A DNA stretch of 64,000 nucleotides, taken from contig JAPFBL010001928.1 of NCBI GenBank assembly GCA_026182355.1, forward strand, positions 7,255,501-7,319,500, in the 5' to 3' direction. Below, one piece after another: positions 1-10,720 of this stretch (positions are counted from its first letter, which is position 1; the number at the start of each line of letters is the position of its first letter). The position numbers were made by a program, and so were the translations under genes. Under the pieces are notes generated by a model that was not told where the DNA came from, searched no databases, and worked only from the letters and a program-made list of their open reading frames with translations. Source of the DNA: Hermatobates lingyangjiaoensis (taxonomy: Eukaryota; Arthropoda; Insecta; Hemiptera; Hermatobatidae).

Positions 1-94
1 GAATTATAAACTTCTTATCAAGCAATTGCTTATCTATACTATTATAAAAGAAACCATATCATTCTGACCCTCACAAATATAAACATCCTACTAC

Positions 95-471
95 TACCGT
101 CTTTTACCGAAAATAAGACAGTCTTACTTTCTTTGTAGGTACAAAATACGTGCTAGGGCTTACTATATTTTTGGGGGGAGGGCTTCAACTAGATAAGTGG
201 AAGTATATATCATTGTTTAATAATAATTTATATAAATATATTTAAATTTATTCAATTACAGTCATGTCATCTTCGTCTGGAACATAGTAATAAATTATTA
301 AATTTGTTATAACGTTCTGATTTTCCTCCAAATTCATTTCCTGTAGAATCATTGGTCCGAATCTCTTATGTCTTGCAATATAGCTATAATTTTTAACGAA
401 TTATATTTTTCACATTATTTTAACTAGGGCTTATTTTCAGGGGGATGTCTTATTTTCTGAAAAAGACGGTA
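95..471. mobile_element. MITE with terminal inverted repeats, Tc1/mariner-like
   Basis: The left end, TACCGTCTTTTACCGAAAAT, is matched in inverted orientation by the right end at about 446-471. Inside each end lie GGGCTTA-type subterminal motifs (157-162 and 427-432). The element is about 375 bp with no coding capacity. TA at both edges fits a TA target duplication, which suggests a Tc1/mariner-derived MITE. The family assignment is inference. Confidence 0.6.
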
Positions 472-549
472 TAGTAATGCTACATTATCCCAGGATGACA
501 TTGTAGCTTTTATAGATATATTGCCCTTTGTTGAATACGGAATTTTATT

Positions 550-850
550 AATTCTATTTTGTTAATTGCTAATTTTAGTTTTATTTTTTGGCAAAATTTC
601 ATTGTCCTATAGTAAGTCGTTTAGCATTGGACAGCATTTATTTAAAAACAAAAAATGTTCCATAAAGACCCTTTTTGTAAATGTAATTTAAAAAAAAAAT
701 CATCTCATTCCTAAAATAATACTCCTACCATATTTGTAGGTATAATTTCATGCTGTACGTCAAACAGTATGATGTGTTTGTCAACCTTTCAAAATAAATC
801 ATCAGTCAAAATTTTTACATTTTAAAAAGCTTTACACAATTCACTTTATA
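550..850 (-). repeat. Degenerate copy of the 1.6-kb non-coding DNA element
   Basis: The stretch around 660-820 matches the right part of the element at 39064-40687, for example the shared GTCAAACAGTATG followed by TCAAAATTTTTACATTTTA. It lies in the same orientation as that copy and is strongly diverged. Nothing coding is visible. The remainder of 850-950 is plain AT-rich sequence. Confidence 0.5.
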
Positions 851-952
851 TATAAGTGATATAGGCATGGATAGTTTATTTTAGGTTAGATATATTAGCA
901 TAATTCAAATGATAATGAAAATACGATCCGAAACGGGCAAATAAAGATAGAG

Positions 953-1152
953 GAATGTAGGCAAAGAAACCTAAAGAAATTAAAAACACACACTTACAGT
1001 CTCTAATTTTTGGTTTGAACCGTTGGTCTCCAATCGTCTTTGTACAAGTGCCCTTGGTTTCCCTCTCTTATCTCTCTTGAAGACGGTTCATACTGAAAAT
1101 TAGAAACTGTGTGTGTTTTTAATTTCTTTATATTTCTTCGTCTACATTGAAC
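953..1152. mobile_element. PLE-type inverted-repeat element, AAUU hammerhead family
   Basis: Two arms of about 70 nt (953-1027 and 1082-1152) pair around a 55-nt loop. The right arm has a hammerhead-like core near 1073-1108: a TTGAAGA box (first C changed to T), a GGTT stem II and GAAAATTA. It is a diverged relative of the copy at 1665-1852. A (TA)n tract follows at 1157-1189. Confidence 0.6.
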
Positions 1153-1153
1153 T

Positions 1154-1191
<38 letters not shown>

Positions 1192-1204
1192 GTATTTTTT
1201 TTTA

Positions 1205-1424
1205 AGGGTTGAGGTCTAATGATTTGAAACTAGTCCTTTTGCGGACGTTTCGACATATATTTAAGTCATCTTCAGGGCTATAACATGATTTTTTTAAAAT
1301 TAGCACTACTATTACTACTATTTTGGTTATTTAAAAAAAAATCATGTTGTAGCCATGAAGATGACATAAATATATGTCGAAACGTCGGCAAAAGGACTAG
1401 TTTCAAATCAAAAACCTCAACCCT
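1205..1424. mobile_element. PLE-type inverted-repeat element, ACGU hammerhead family
   Basis: Arms of about 95 nt (1205-1300 and 1327-1424) carry hammerhead-like cores facing opposite ways. Each contains GTCGAAACGTC next to a box of the CTGAAGA type. The same family forms the larger element at 55436-56137. The element is bordered by A-rich and (TA)n sequence. Confidence 0.65.
1352..1389 (+). ncRNA. Hammerhead-ribozyme-like core, ACGU family
   Basis: Stem I is GCC (1352-1354) with GGC (1387-1389). The core box at 1355-1361 reads ATGAAGA where the consensus is CTGANGA, so one core base is lost here; the antisense copy at about 1240-1280 keeps CTGAAGA. Stem II is GACATA with TATGTC. GAA at 1379-1381 is followed by ACGT and C. 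Self-cleavage is inference. Confidence 0.5.
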
Positions 1425-1664
1425 CAAAAAAAAAAAAAAAAAAATAGATCATACCATATAAATATTGGGTCAAGAAAACAAATCATCATATATATATATA
1501 TATATATATAATCAATGATCAAACCACAATATGAAATGGGAAAACAAGACTAAGATCTTTCAACCGTAACAAGCGGTCTTTGTCAGAGTCAAAAACCTGT
1601 TTATGTGAAATCTTTATATATATATATACACTTTTTCGTTGGAAATACGATTCAAAACGGACAA

Positions 1665-1852
1665 AAATAGTTCAATATAGACAAAGAAACATAGAGAAAT
1701 CAAAAGAACACACTTACAGTCTCTGATTTTACTGGTCCAGTGCGCTTGGTTTCCCTCTCTTATATCTCCTGAAGACGGTTCAAACCGAAAATTAGAGACT
1801 GTAAGTGTATTCTTTTGATTTCTCTATGTTTCTTTGTCTATATTGAACTATA
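1665..1852. mobile_element. PLE-type inverted-repeat element, AAUU hammerhead family
   Basis: Arms of 65-80 nt (about 1668-1735 and 1770-1850) flank a short loop. Related, more decayed copies are at 953-1152, 21590-21800, 21940-22120 and perhaps 62515-62620. The left arm is preceded and the right arm followed by (TA)n. Confidence 0.6.
1765..1798 (+). ncRNA. Hammerhead-ribozyme-like core, AAUU family
   Basis: Stem I is TCTC (1765-1768) with GAGA (1795-1798). The core box CTGAAGA is at 1769-1775, followed by one unpaired C. Stem II is GGTT with AACC (1777-1786). GAA is at 1787-1789. The self-complementary AATT (1790-1793) takes the stem III place and A1794 the cleavage-site place. Every element of a minimal type I hammerhead is present, plus one extra base after the CTGANGA box. 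Confidence 0.6.
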
Positions 1853-1857
1853 TATAT

Positions 1858-1917
1858 AAAACTAAAATTTATCGGGACTCGGTCAGTACTGACCGAATCC
1901 CGATAAATTTTAGTTTT
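1858..1917. repeat. Near-perfect loopless palindrome
   Basis: Two 30-nt arms meet at AGT|ACT (1885-1890) with a single mismatch and no spacer. The arms match the outer ends of the large inverted-repeat element at 17748-18205, with the whole interior including the hammerhead core missing. It is probably a deletion derivative. Confidence 0.6.
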
Positions 1918-1987
1918 GTTTCTATTCCACGGTCGATACTTTTATCAATATTTATATATATGTAATAAAACCCAGAGTTGGGTTTTT

Positions 1988-2030
1988 GACTCTGACGAAG
2001 ACCGCTTGTTACGGTTGAAAGATCTTAGTC
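1988..2030 (+). ncRNA. Hammerhead-ribozyme-like core, AGAUCU family
   Basis: Stem I is GACT (1988-1991) with AGTC (2027-2030). CTGACGA is at 1992-1998, followed by one extra A. Stem II is GACCG with CGGTT around a 7-nt loop. GAA at 2017-2019 is followed by the palindrome AGATCT (2020-2025) and T2026. This family has about 16 partial or complete copies in the window, mostly as opposed pairs. Confidence 0.6.
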
Positions 2031-2065
2031 TTGTTTTCCCATTTTCTTATTGTGGTTTGATCATT

Positions 2066-2067
<2 letters not shown>

Positions 2068-2140
<73 letters not shown>

Positions 2141-2152
2141 GTGTGTGTGTGT
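2068..2152. repeat. (TA)n-(TG)n microsatellite
   Basis: About 40 bp of TA repeats passes into TG repeats with one TATG interruption. It lies directly at the end of an AGAUCU-family hairpin, as do many (TA)n tracts in this window. Confidence 0.9.
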
Positions 2153-2159
2153 GCGTTTG

Positions 2160-3055
2160 TCAGAAAGTTATTATCTTGGTCGGCGAAGTGATTGGTGCTG
2201 AACTAGTAAGAGCATAAGTGCGCTGTAGTAATGTAATCGATTGCCTTTGATGTGACTTCCATTGACGTGACATTGAGAGCGTTGTTGATGAAATGTCAAC
2301 TCCCACACACCGCGCGTTCGTGTTTGTAGTTAGAATGAAAGTTTTACTTCTAACCAGTATATAAAGGTATTCCACTTTATAAGTAACTAGCTGATCTAAC
2401 CGGCGTTGCCCGGGAAGCAATTTAATACCAACTCAAATAATTAATTACTTATAATGAAAAACTTTTTAATTTTCCATAGTTTCTTTATTTCAGATAAAGG
2501 AAATTAATACAGGTATAATATAAAACGTATAAAACGAAGGTATAGAATAGTAGGCTATCATAAAAATCAAATTTACATGATTAACTTTCTCAAGGAATTT
2601 TAAATAAGTTTCAGTAATAAAATATCTTTCCCTTCTTCCAACAATGGAAAGAGAAACATGTTAGAGGGAGCTTTTCTCCTAGGAACCGCAATTTAGAAAC
2701 ATTTTCTAAACTAACATACCTTATAATGATTTCGGGTTCATGAAATAACTATGTTGAATTGAATTGAAACAGTTTCATTATACTGAATGCTGTTTTAAGG
2801 GGTCTGTAAATATTGAGCCCTTAGGCCCTCAAAATGAACTGAAATTATAGTCAAAAAAGAACCCAAATCAAAATCAAAATACCGTAGTTAGTTCACCTGA
2901 ATAAAGTTATAAAAGATCCATATGCTTCTTATCTAAATGTCTCCAGTTTTATTTCTGTAGTAGACAGATAGACAAACTTTGTATTTTTTGTATACAGATG
3001 TAATAGAACTCATATTGGTTTGAATTTCAAAAAGTGCATCTCTACTCAAAAAAAG
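2160..3055. other. Unassigned AT-rich sequence
   Basis: No exon or complete element is recognisable. The stretch 2390-2420 (CTGATCTAACCGGCGTTGCC) is more GC-rich than its surroundings and has the look of a dispersed repeat end, but I cannot assign it. It lies upstream of the first visible BCOR exon and is presumably intronic. Confidence 0.4.
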
Positions 3056-3475
3056 TTTAATATGGAAACTAAAAACGCGTTTTGAACACTTCTTTAGGTT
3101 TACATCTACTCTTTTGAGATGTCGACGGGAGTGGATATCTACTTCCTAAGTCACTCCCGTAGATTGACTCGTCAAGATGCAGATGTAAACCTGAAGAAGA
3201 ACACTAAATGTTCGAAAAGCGTTGTTAGTATACATATTAAACTTTTTTATGTGGAGACGTAATTTTTGAAATCCCCCAAAATGAGTAAATAGAGTTATTC
3301 TTTAGGTTGACATCTGCACTGTTGAGGGTTGATCTACGGGAAGTATAAGTTCTTCTTAAGTCATCCCAGTAGATCGACCTGCAGAAGAACGTAAGTGTTT
3401 GAAATGCGTTGTTAGTTTCATATTCAAATTTTTTTTCGTCTGGAGATGTAATTCTTGAAATCCCTCGCTAAAAGT
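3056..3475. mobile_element. Two tandem PLE hairpins, ACGCGU hammerhead family
   Basis: Two related inverted-repeat units (3056-3285 and 3299-3470) follow each other directly. Each has antisense and sense hammerhead-like halves, such as CCTGAAGAAGAACAC near 3193 followed by GTTCGAAAAGCG, and each ends in a GGAGACGTAAT or GGAGATGTAAT motif. Stem III has decayed from ACGCGT to AAGCGT or ATGCGT. They sit just upstream of the first visible BCOR exon. Relatives are at 13430, 41065, 46577 and 50092. Confidence 0.55.
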
Positions 3476-3570
3476 AACTCTTTATTGACAATTTTAATTG
3501 CTGTATTTTAACTCAAATAATGTAAAATGTGATTATATAGTGTAAACAAAATGAATGTTGTGACTGGCAG

Positions 3571-3962
3571 GAGGACCTGACTGAGGAAGAGAGAGCTTGG
3601 TTTGCTGTGTGCGATGAGCTGATAATCCAGCTGATGCAGTATGGACCAATAAAGGCCATCAAACCGAGGAAGAAACTGCTGAAGTTACGCCGAAAGCGAT
3701 TAAAGCAGCAACAACAAGGATTGGCTGAGCCTGAAGGGGGTGGTGAAGGAGTTAGCGGTGAGACTGGTGAGGCCGGAGGCAGCGTGGTGGTGAAGCAAGA
3801 GGTGATGGAGCCTGCTGCTGAGGACCTGCCCCAGCCCACTGCACCGCATGCGACGGCCGATGAAGTCCACTGGAAGCGAAGAGGCGGACTGTCCTCAAAG
3901 AAAAAACCTTTCTTCAGTGATGGATCGCAATTCTCGCCTGGTTGGACTCAGGAGCTCTACAA
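3571..3962 (+). CDS. BCOR: BCOR-like corepressor, exon 1 of the visible part
   Basis: This internal exon encodes about 130 residues. It begins EDLTEEERAWFAVCDELIIQ, followed by a strongly basic run (RKKLLKLRRKRLK), a short poly-Gln, and a Gly/Glu-rich low-complexity stretch. The acceptor is GGCAG at 3566-3570; its pyrimidine tract is poor. The donor is AA|GTCAGT at 3963. It ends in phase 2, which fits the next exon exactly. It contains no known catalytic domain. In this family the region before the ankyrin repeats is mostly disordered and carries partner-binding motifs. Assignment to BCOR rests on strand, phase and coding composition, because this part of the protein is poorly conserved. Confidence 0.65.
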
Positions 3963-5730
3963 GTCAGTATAGAATGCTATATTTCTGTAATATGGTTTTT
4001 AAATGGATTTCCAACTGTAATATTAGCAAATTAAAAATAAATTTATTTTAAATTTTTCAAAACTAGTTTTTTTTTAATGTGGTTAAAAATTTATTATATT
4101 TATTTTCATTTCTAGTTACTCGTAATTTAATTTAACGATTTTTGATTTTTTTTATAATTTGAATTATACGTTTTTGTTTTGAAAAATCATTGGTTTTCTT
4201 CTAATGACGACTGTATATGTATATATAAGTTCAAAGTTTGGCACCAATGGCAGCAGTCTAAAATTTGATTATAATTCTATGAAAATAAATATTTTCAGGA
4301 CATTCTGGAGTTTTGAATGTTAAGGGATTATCAACGGCCACCGGGAGGGGGGGGGGGGCAGTATCGCCAAAATAGTTGCTACCACTCTGTTTTACAATTT
4401 TCCAATCAGTTATTGAACTGTATTCTGCGAACATGCGATACTTTATTTTTCCCTCTATTTAAATACTCAGCTCAACTGAGTATTTTTTCACACAAATTTC
4501 AAATCAACTCTCTTTTATTTTGTATTAATTTTAACAGCACTTTTCATATTTTGTTAACTTGCCAAAAACCTCTTCTGGATACTTATAAGAGATATAAACA
4601 TAAAAATATCTCCGCATAAGATAATACCATATAGTATTTAGCGAAATTTCATTGTACAAAAGGTAACATCGTCCGGTTTTTTTTTTTTTGTTTTTTTTTT
4701 AGCAAAATTTCTTAGTATATGATAATAAAATTTTGCGTAAAAAAATCTTCTAAGATCAGATTAAAAATTAAAACTTTATTCTTAAATAATCTCAACCTAC
4801 ATTACATAAGTTAGTTTTTCTTTTCATTATGATTGTGTAAACTTATTTACTGAATTGTTTATTGAAGTGATTTTAATGTGTTTGTTTGGAAAGATTATTC
4901 AAAATCATTATTTTTATTCTGATTTTAGATGATTTTTTTATGCAAAATTTTAATATTTATATACAAATCAATTTTGCTATAAAAAAAAAGTAATTTCTAA
5001 TTGCACCTTTTCTACAATCGTGAAAGAACTATATGCTCTTATGTGGAGATGTTTTTATGTTTAATTTCGGTATGTATTTTACCTAACTCAGTAAATCCAC
5101 TGTTACTTTACAGTTGAGTGTAGGCAACTAACGTTTTTTCTGTTAAGATTATTTCATATTTTCACCACTTAATTTATTATTTCTTTCATTAAAATTTAAT
5201 TTTGTTTTAAAGAAACACATTTCAGGTAATAATTAAAATGTTTATTTCAATTTATTTTTTTGGGGTAAATGATATAAGGCATTAAATTTACATAGCGTTG
5301 GGGGAAAAAAAAAATAATCATGTATTATTTATAATCAAAATATATTTCTGTTGAGCGTAAAATGAAGAATGAAAGGCAAAGGCGGGTAGAAGTGGGATTT
5401 GAGAGGAGATTTAACGTGGTTAGCCGAGAATGCCTGTACACTGTGCCCTAATCTTCTTTTCATTTCTACACGGCTTTTATTAACTTCGTTTTCTCTCTGT
5501 CCTTCTATTTAGATCAAATTTAAAATCCATATCCTTTTCACTTTTTATCAATAAACCTTTCCAAATGTTGCTTATTCTACCAGGCTTAGTCGTAATTCAA
5601 GTGTTCCCTGTCAAATGTCATCAGGACCAGGCAATCTAATGAAAACAGTGAACTTGACGCACTATATCCCAAGTTTTTGATTGTGTAAATTTTATAGAAA
5701 TTTTTTTCATAGGTTTTTTTTTACTTTACT
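3963..5730. other. BCOR intron, first part: AT-rich, no recognised element
   Basis: The sequence is T-rich with long homopolymer runs, including ten G at 4347-4356. No exon, RNA gene or inverted repeat stands out. Open frames here have no coding character. Confidence 0.5.
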
Positions 5731-7380
5731 ATAAGTAAAGTATAGTGATCGTGAAAAAATTCGATCTCGAGATTTTGACGGAATTACATGTTTTGAGGTC
5801 CCAGAAGTCGTTTTATGACGTTTTTACGATGATGTCTGTGTGTGTGTGTGTGGGTGGGTGGGTGCGTGGGTGGGTGCGTGTGTTAGCATTGCTTGTTACC
5901 ACGCTACGGTCCAGAATCTTTGATGGATCAAGTTGATATTTTACACAAAAATGGGCCTCATAGGGAAGAAGATCCCTATTGTTTGGGAAGAATTATGCAT
6001 GATGGGAAAGTCACTTTTTTGGCCAAAAACCGTTTTTTTTAAAACATTTATTTCTCCTAAACTAATAACCCTAGAGTTTTGAAATTTTGACATTATCTTT
6101 GAGGTTACAAATGGAACAAACGAAAAATATATTCAGAATTTTAAATCAACAGGAAATATTTTTTTTTCAATAAAATGTAAAAATTTTGACTTATAGTTCA
6201 ATCTCAAACCTTGTGAGAGCGATACAAGCCATACTGTTTGGTGGATCAAAATGAAACTATGCCTAAAAATAGAACGTTATGTGGAGAATGAAATGAGATT
6301 TTTTTTTCAAAATTACATTCACTAATGGGGCGTTACAGTACGATTTGTGTTTTCAGAAAATGTTTTTTTGACGCTAAACGGCTCGTTAAAAAATAATGAA
6401 AATTTGACCAAAAATTGAACAAAAAATTAGCAATTCGTAAAAAAAAATCATGAAGTTTCAATTACGGGAAAGAGCAATAACGATATAAAAACTCTTTGTT
6501 TACCCTAGACTAAGAGATCAATCACCTGCTATACTTGTCGAATTTTTTGTATTTTTTTACATTGTTTACATTGACTTAGAAATTATTTGAGCGAATCCAC
6601 TGAGATAAAATTGATTTTATAAAGGAACAGTTTAAATTGTTTATTGAATTATATGAGATGTAAGACGAATAATATTGTGCAGGAAAATAATAACACTCAG
6701 TGAAAAAAAATTCGTATATATGTTATTTGACAAAGGGGAAGGAAAATGATCTTATTAAATACTAAGAAGCTTATTATTATTATTATTATTTTAAAGATTA
6801 AAATTCCCAGTATGATAATTCTATAAAAGACCAAAAATGTAAATGATAATTCATAATCTGAATCTTTCGTTTAGAGATTAATAACTGTAATTATCGTACA
6901 TCTTTAATTAACAAATCACCTTAAAACAACATTTTCTTCGCAGTTTAAGATGTTTTTCAGAGAAAAAAAGGGTATTTTCCTGTTTTAAATTTTAAAATTT
7001 TACTTTAATATTCAATGTAGAAGGATGTCAAGTAAACGATGTAAGAAATCCACTGGCTATTTGAACAAAAGCCATGTTCTCTTGTAGGAGAATATTTCGT
7101 ATCAAGAAATGTTCACTTTGGTTTTTCAAAAATGTTATTACTGCTGTAGTTATACTAATGCAATTATTTGCAAATAATAAATTATCTGTGATGTACAAAA
7201 ATAAGCTTATAAAATGATATGTCCTTCAATCACTATCTGTACTATCTCAGGAATGAAAGGCTAATAATTATATCCCATTTAGATTTTTACGTTATGCTTA
7301 AATGAGACGTTATGTTTTATATACTCAAGAAATTTGACATTAAGTTACTTATAGTAAAGTAGAGTGTAGGCCACTCCAGA
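5731..7380 (+). mobile_element. 1.6-kb non-coding DNA element, copy A
   Basis: This copy is about 1.65 kb. It starts near TACTTTACTATAAGTAAAG (5721-5740) and ends at GGCCACTCCAGATTTT (about 7370). A second nearly full-length copy lies in opposite orientation at 39064-40687. The ends share an inverted TACTTTACTATAAG motif, as in a TIR element. It includes a (GT)n/(GGGT)n stretch at 5837-5880. No transposase is seen. Its class is unknown. It lies in the first visible BCOR intron. Confidence 0.7.
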
Positions 7381-7403
7381 TTTTTTAAATAGGAATTCAA
7401 AAC

Positions 7404-7945
7404 ATGTTGATTTTTTATACCAGCCGCCTTCATATCCTCGAGGCCTTATACATCAAGGACATCCAACCTTCTATGAACATTCAGGCCAACAGTACAGGCA
7501 TAATACCAAGTTGTAAGAACTTCGATAGTTCTTATAAACTTAATAGGCCTACACTGACAGGACCCCCAAGCTATGTGTATAACAAGTTGTAATCTTCCAC
7601 TTGTCACAGTGGACTTGTTTTTTCACAATGATTGTCTATTTCTATTATCCTCTTAATTTTAATCATTTTAATGTCTGTTTAACCTTTTCAAATTTGTTAT
7701 TATGTTAATTTAATCAGTTTATACGATATATCTGACGATGATTTCAGTGAAATCGAAAGCTTGTAAGTAAAAATATATTATTGAGTAACCTACGAAATTA
7801 TTTCTTGGATGTCTCTGAGACAACTCCTTCACGAAATCACTCCCTACCAAAGAAAACTAGTTAGAAAACTAGAAAACACCAGCAAAAAGGTCGTGAATGT
7901 GGAAGCTGCTGTCTACTTTAATAATATATATATATATATATATAT
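7404..7945 (+). mobile_element. PLE 3' fragment, AGCU hammerhead family
   Basis: The frame 7404-7592 encodes SRLHILEALYIKDIQPSMNI near its start, which resembles the C-terminal end of the PLE GIY-YIG endonuclease (ILEAL-I--P--N pattern). A 3' untranslated region follows, with a hammerhead-like core at 7729-7765 and then a terminal segment ending in (TA)n near 7922. The 5' part is missing and the fragment abuts the end of the 1.6-kb DNA element. The same 3' region is found inverted at 60115-60560. Confidence 0.6.
7729..7765 (+). ncRNA. Hammerhead-ribozyme-like core, AGCU family
   Basis: CTGACGA is at 7732-7738, followed by one extra T. Stem II is a perfect 6-bp GATTTC with GAAATC (7740-7754). 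GAA at 7755-7757 leads into the self-complementary AGCT (7758-7761) and T. Stem I pairs TAT with GTA, using one wobble; the 60267-60303 copy has a fully paired TAC with GTA. The core lies in the 3' untranslated region of a PLE fragment. Confidence 0.55.
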
Positions 7946-8447
7946 AATTTGTGGATGGGGGAGGCCCCTCAGTGGTTGAGTTGCCCCAGACCTAACAGCT
8001 TTCTAGAGATGGTTCTGGTCTTCTTCATTCTACATCGGCTATTCTAAATTTAGCATTACTCAATATTACTAAAGTAGGAGAACTGTACTGTTGTGTCGTC
8101 TTTTCGATTTTATAGTGTATTTCTATATTATTAATTACGGCTATTATTTTTTTTAATTACTGTATTTAAGGCGTACTCGTGTTTTACTGTTTGCTTGTGT
8201 TTCCTTTTATACGTAAATGCTTTTTCATTTTATTCACTTAATGTTATTTATTATTATTGCAAACATTATATATTATTAGTATTAGTAAAATACTAAAGAT
8301 TATCATTGTATTAGTGTATATTAAATAAATACGGCCAGAGTAAGGAACTGTGCTGAGGAAATAAGCATCTGATAAGTTGTTGTGATGTATGTAGATATAG
8401 TAGAATGGTTAGTGTTTACTAATGTGAAGTGGTCATTGGTTGAGCAG
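7946..8447. other. BCOR intron, end part
   Basis: This stretch is AT-rich with no recognised repeat. It ends in the splice acceptor GAGCAG used at 8448. Confidence 0.5.
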
Positions 8448-8631
8448 GTACAAGCAGTCGCTGAGGATGCCTGACTGCCTGATATCGGTGCCCAGGGAAG
8501 GCGGCAGCCTGCCAGATCTGCAGACCTACTACATGGACTCTGTCGACTCGATCGACTCTAAACCGCACGTCGTCAAGATAGAGCCAGGCAAAAAGGTTAG
8601 AATAAGAGGAAGGAAACTCAACAAGAAAAAG
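8448..8631 (+). CDS. BCOR: BCOR-like corepressor, exon 2 of the visible part
   Basis: The exon encodes about 61 residues, including YKQSLRMPDCLISVPREGG, an acidic Ser/Asp stretch (MDSVDSIDS) and a basic tail (RIRGRKLNKKK). The acceptor is GAGCAG|G at 8448, completing the phase-2 codon of the previous exon. There are two candidate donors and both leave phase 0: a GC donor AAG|GCGAGT at 8632, which otherwise matches the consensus well, and a GT donor AAG|GTTAGA at 8596. I chose 8632. Using 8596 would remove 12 basic residues without changing the frame. Function cannot be stated beyond a linker. Confidence 0.7.
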
Positions 8632-9217
8632 GCGAGTCTTCTGTTTTTAATAACTCTTGAATATCTCTGTGTCATACTCAGTGAGGGGGGCACGCGTCAA
8701 GGGACGGCATTTTGAGTAGATAAAAATAGAAAAACATTAAAATGATAAAAAGCTAACAAAAAATTTGAAATTTTATATTCAATATATTTTAAAAATTATT
8801 AATATTTTAAATTAATTGGAATATTTTAAAACATTGGAAGGAACATGATAACAAATCGACGAAAATATTGGGCGTTATGTTTTATGGTGTTTGAATACTC
8901 TAACGGTCAGCTCGCTATGCTGTGATGCTTTTTTAGTTATGCTATCCTTAAGTTTTAGTTATACGCATATTAACTTAACGTGCATGGACCCTCAAATACT
9001 AGTTTTCTTCCTGGCCCTTCAGTAATCCATATGGACCACTTTGGGAACCACTTATGTAAACAACGTTACTTTATCCGTAATTTCAAGTATGATTTGTCAG
9101 TATTAAACCTTTCATCGGATGATTTTTATATAAAACCTGTTGAAATACCAAGTTCTCTTAGTTGACTTATATAGACGTAAACTTTGCGCTGTATATTTGA
9201 CTGTATTTTCATTTTAG
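8632..9217. other. BCOR intron without recognised elements
   Basis: A 586-bp AT-rich intron. The acceptor at its 3' end is a good one, CATTTTAG at 9210-9217. Confidence 0.6.
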
Positions 9218-9457
9218 GTTGGAAGGGTGAAGACCAGAGCCTCGAGTGCCCCTCCCACTGGAGGCATCAGGCGAGTTCCTCATGGGTCTTCATTGTTGCG
9301 TAACAGAAGTGTTATACACTCAAACAGATCTGTATCGGCTGTTGCAGTCCTTCGTAAGCCTACTAAGCGAAAGCTAAAGTCTTCCGGATTTGACTATATT
9401 CGTAAGAAAAAGAAATTGAATCAAGACGAAAAAGCCAAGAAGAGGCCTCGCAAAAAG
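9218..9457 (+). CDS. BCOR: BCOR-like corepressor, exon 3 of the visible part
   Basis: This is an 80-codon exon, phase 0 at both ends, with donor AAG|GTTTGT. The product is rich in Arg, Lys and Ser (for example RKPTKRKLKSSGFDYIRKKK) and has no predicted fold. Such basic clusters suit nuclear import or nucleic-acid contact, but that is inference. Placement between phase-compatible exons on the same strand supports its membership in the gene. Confidence 0.7.
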
Positions 9458-9950
9458 GTTTGTTATATTTCATATTACAAGGGTTTTCATTTTTTTAAAT
9501 TAAATATTACATATAGTATCTATCATAGTTTTCAATAAATTAATACATTGTAATTATTATGATTAAGAAACTTTTATTAACTTAAAAGTCTAAGTGTAGC
9601 ATTGAAATGTTAGCTTTTAACTAGAAAATAATATGATCTTCACTAAATCTGTGAAGAAAATGTGGCACACATACTGTTACACACATTACAGTAATATATA
9701 CGAGTATATCACTAAACTTATAATGAAGAACCGAAAAGGAAAACAAACTTTGATAGGTTAGAATTTTGGTTAACTTTGTTTTCAAGAGAAAAGAAGTAAA
9801 AGCATAAAAGTTAAGTCGTGCAAGGGTTGGAAGACCTTAGAAATATAACACGTAGTGTACCAGCCTTATGATCGTGAAACCAGTGAAAATGAAAAAAAAA
9901 TATTTCAAAAGAAATAAAGTGAAGATCAACGTCCAAACCAAGTAAGAAGT
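9458..9950. other. BCOR intron, first part
   Basis: No exon or repeat is recognised in this AT-rich stretch. Confidence 0.5.
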
Positions 9951-9954
9951 CAGA

Positions 9955-10110
9955 AAAAAGACCAAGATCTTTCAACGGTGAGAGTCAAACCTGAACTGAC
10001 GAAGACCGCTTGTTATAGTTGAAAGATCTTAGTCATTTTTTTGATATCTTACTGTTGTTTTGGACATTGATTTTTGTTTCACGTGTTTATTGTAAAATTT
10101 TGATAAAGGG
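9955..10110. mobile_element. Decayed AGAUCU-family PLE hairpin
   Basis: A short left half (about 9962-9985) and a right half containing CTGACGAAGACCGCTTGTTA (9995-10014) and GAAAGATCTTAGTC are recognisable. It ends with the usual CACGTGTTTAT near 10081. The arms have lost about 30 nt relative to intact copies. Confidence 0.55.
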
Positions 10111-10188
10111 AAAATGAAACATAATTATATATGTTAAAGTAAGATAAAGATAGCAAAATTAAATTTATTAATTTTTAGGAAGATAGTA

Positions 10189-10720
10189 GTGGTGAGAAAA
10201 ATAAATGACGTCCGGCTGTCAATGAAGTTCTTCCCATACACGAGTAATATCTTCACGGTATCACTCCGTATATCATTTAGGAGGCCAACCTACGTAATCT
10301 TACTTACATCTTTTCCCACAGAACCTTCAAACAATACTCATACCTCTGCTGTTGTTATTAACCTGTGTGGACGGAGTAACTGTCTCACTTGCTTTTATCA
10401 ACTCTAACCGTCATTTTACCTCACCTGCTACCAGCCTTAATTACACACCCAGCTTTTACCAGTACTTAAAAACAGCCACAGCTGTATTTATCGTTGGGAT
10501 TGCACTAAATATGACTCATTCCGTCTGACTTCTGCATTACTTAATCTCCGCTTGAATGACCACAGGTCATTCTGTTGGCTGACTCAGGATAAGCTATCTG
10601 TAGCTTGCCATCATAATCTTTCTGTTGATAAATCCTGGAGGGTAGGACAGTTCCTTAGTGACGTCCCCCGTCTCAATTTAAAACCTTATGAACAATCAAT
10701 GAATTTTTTCAATTTTATTT
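10189..10720 (+). pseudogene. Decayed PLE coding remnant (RT end and endonuclease)
   Basis: Three reading frames give pieces in PLE order. First comes ISFRRPTYVILLTS, then a Cys motif CGRSNCLTC, comparable with CGRPRCLTC in the PLE at 59 kb. After a frame change come SCIYRWDCTKYDSF and then LSVACHHNLSVDKSW. This order matches the end of the reverse transcriptase and the start of the GIY-YIG endonuclease. At least one frameshift and some stops break it. It lies in a BCOR intron just upstream of the PLE fragment at 11071, and may be a different family. Confidence 0.5.

Larger units (their letters stand above)
1511..2070. mobile_element. AGAUCU-family PLE hairpin, split by two nested hairpins
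   Basis: The left arm (1513-1592) and right arm (1969-2070) are inverted copies of the most abundant hairpin family in the window. Between them lie an AAUU-family hairpin (1665-1852) and a short palindrome (1858-1917), so this looks like a nest of insertions. The right arm runs into (TA)n and (TG)n at 2068-2152. Confidence 0.6.

Noticed and set aside
1916..2191. Open frame over the TA/TG microsatellite
   Set aside because: Tyr/Ile and Cys/Val runs are simple-repeat translation.
4317..4619. Intronic open frame of 100 residues
   Set aside because: It starts in a G run, its composition is AT-driven, and it has no motif.
5745..5936. Cys/Trp-rich small protein gene, also at 40491-40682
   Set aside because: The frame is part of the 1.6-kb repeat and its Cys/Trp run comes from a (GT)n tract.
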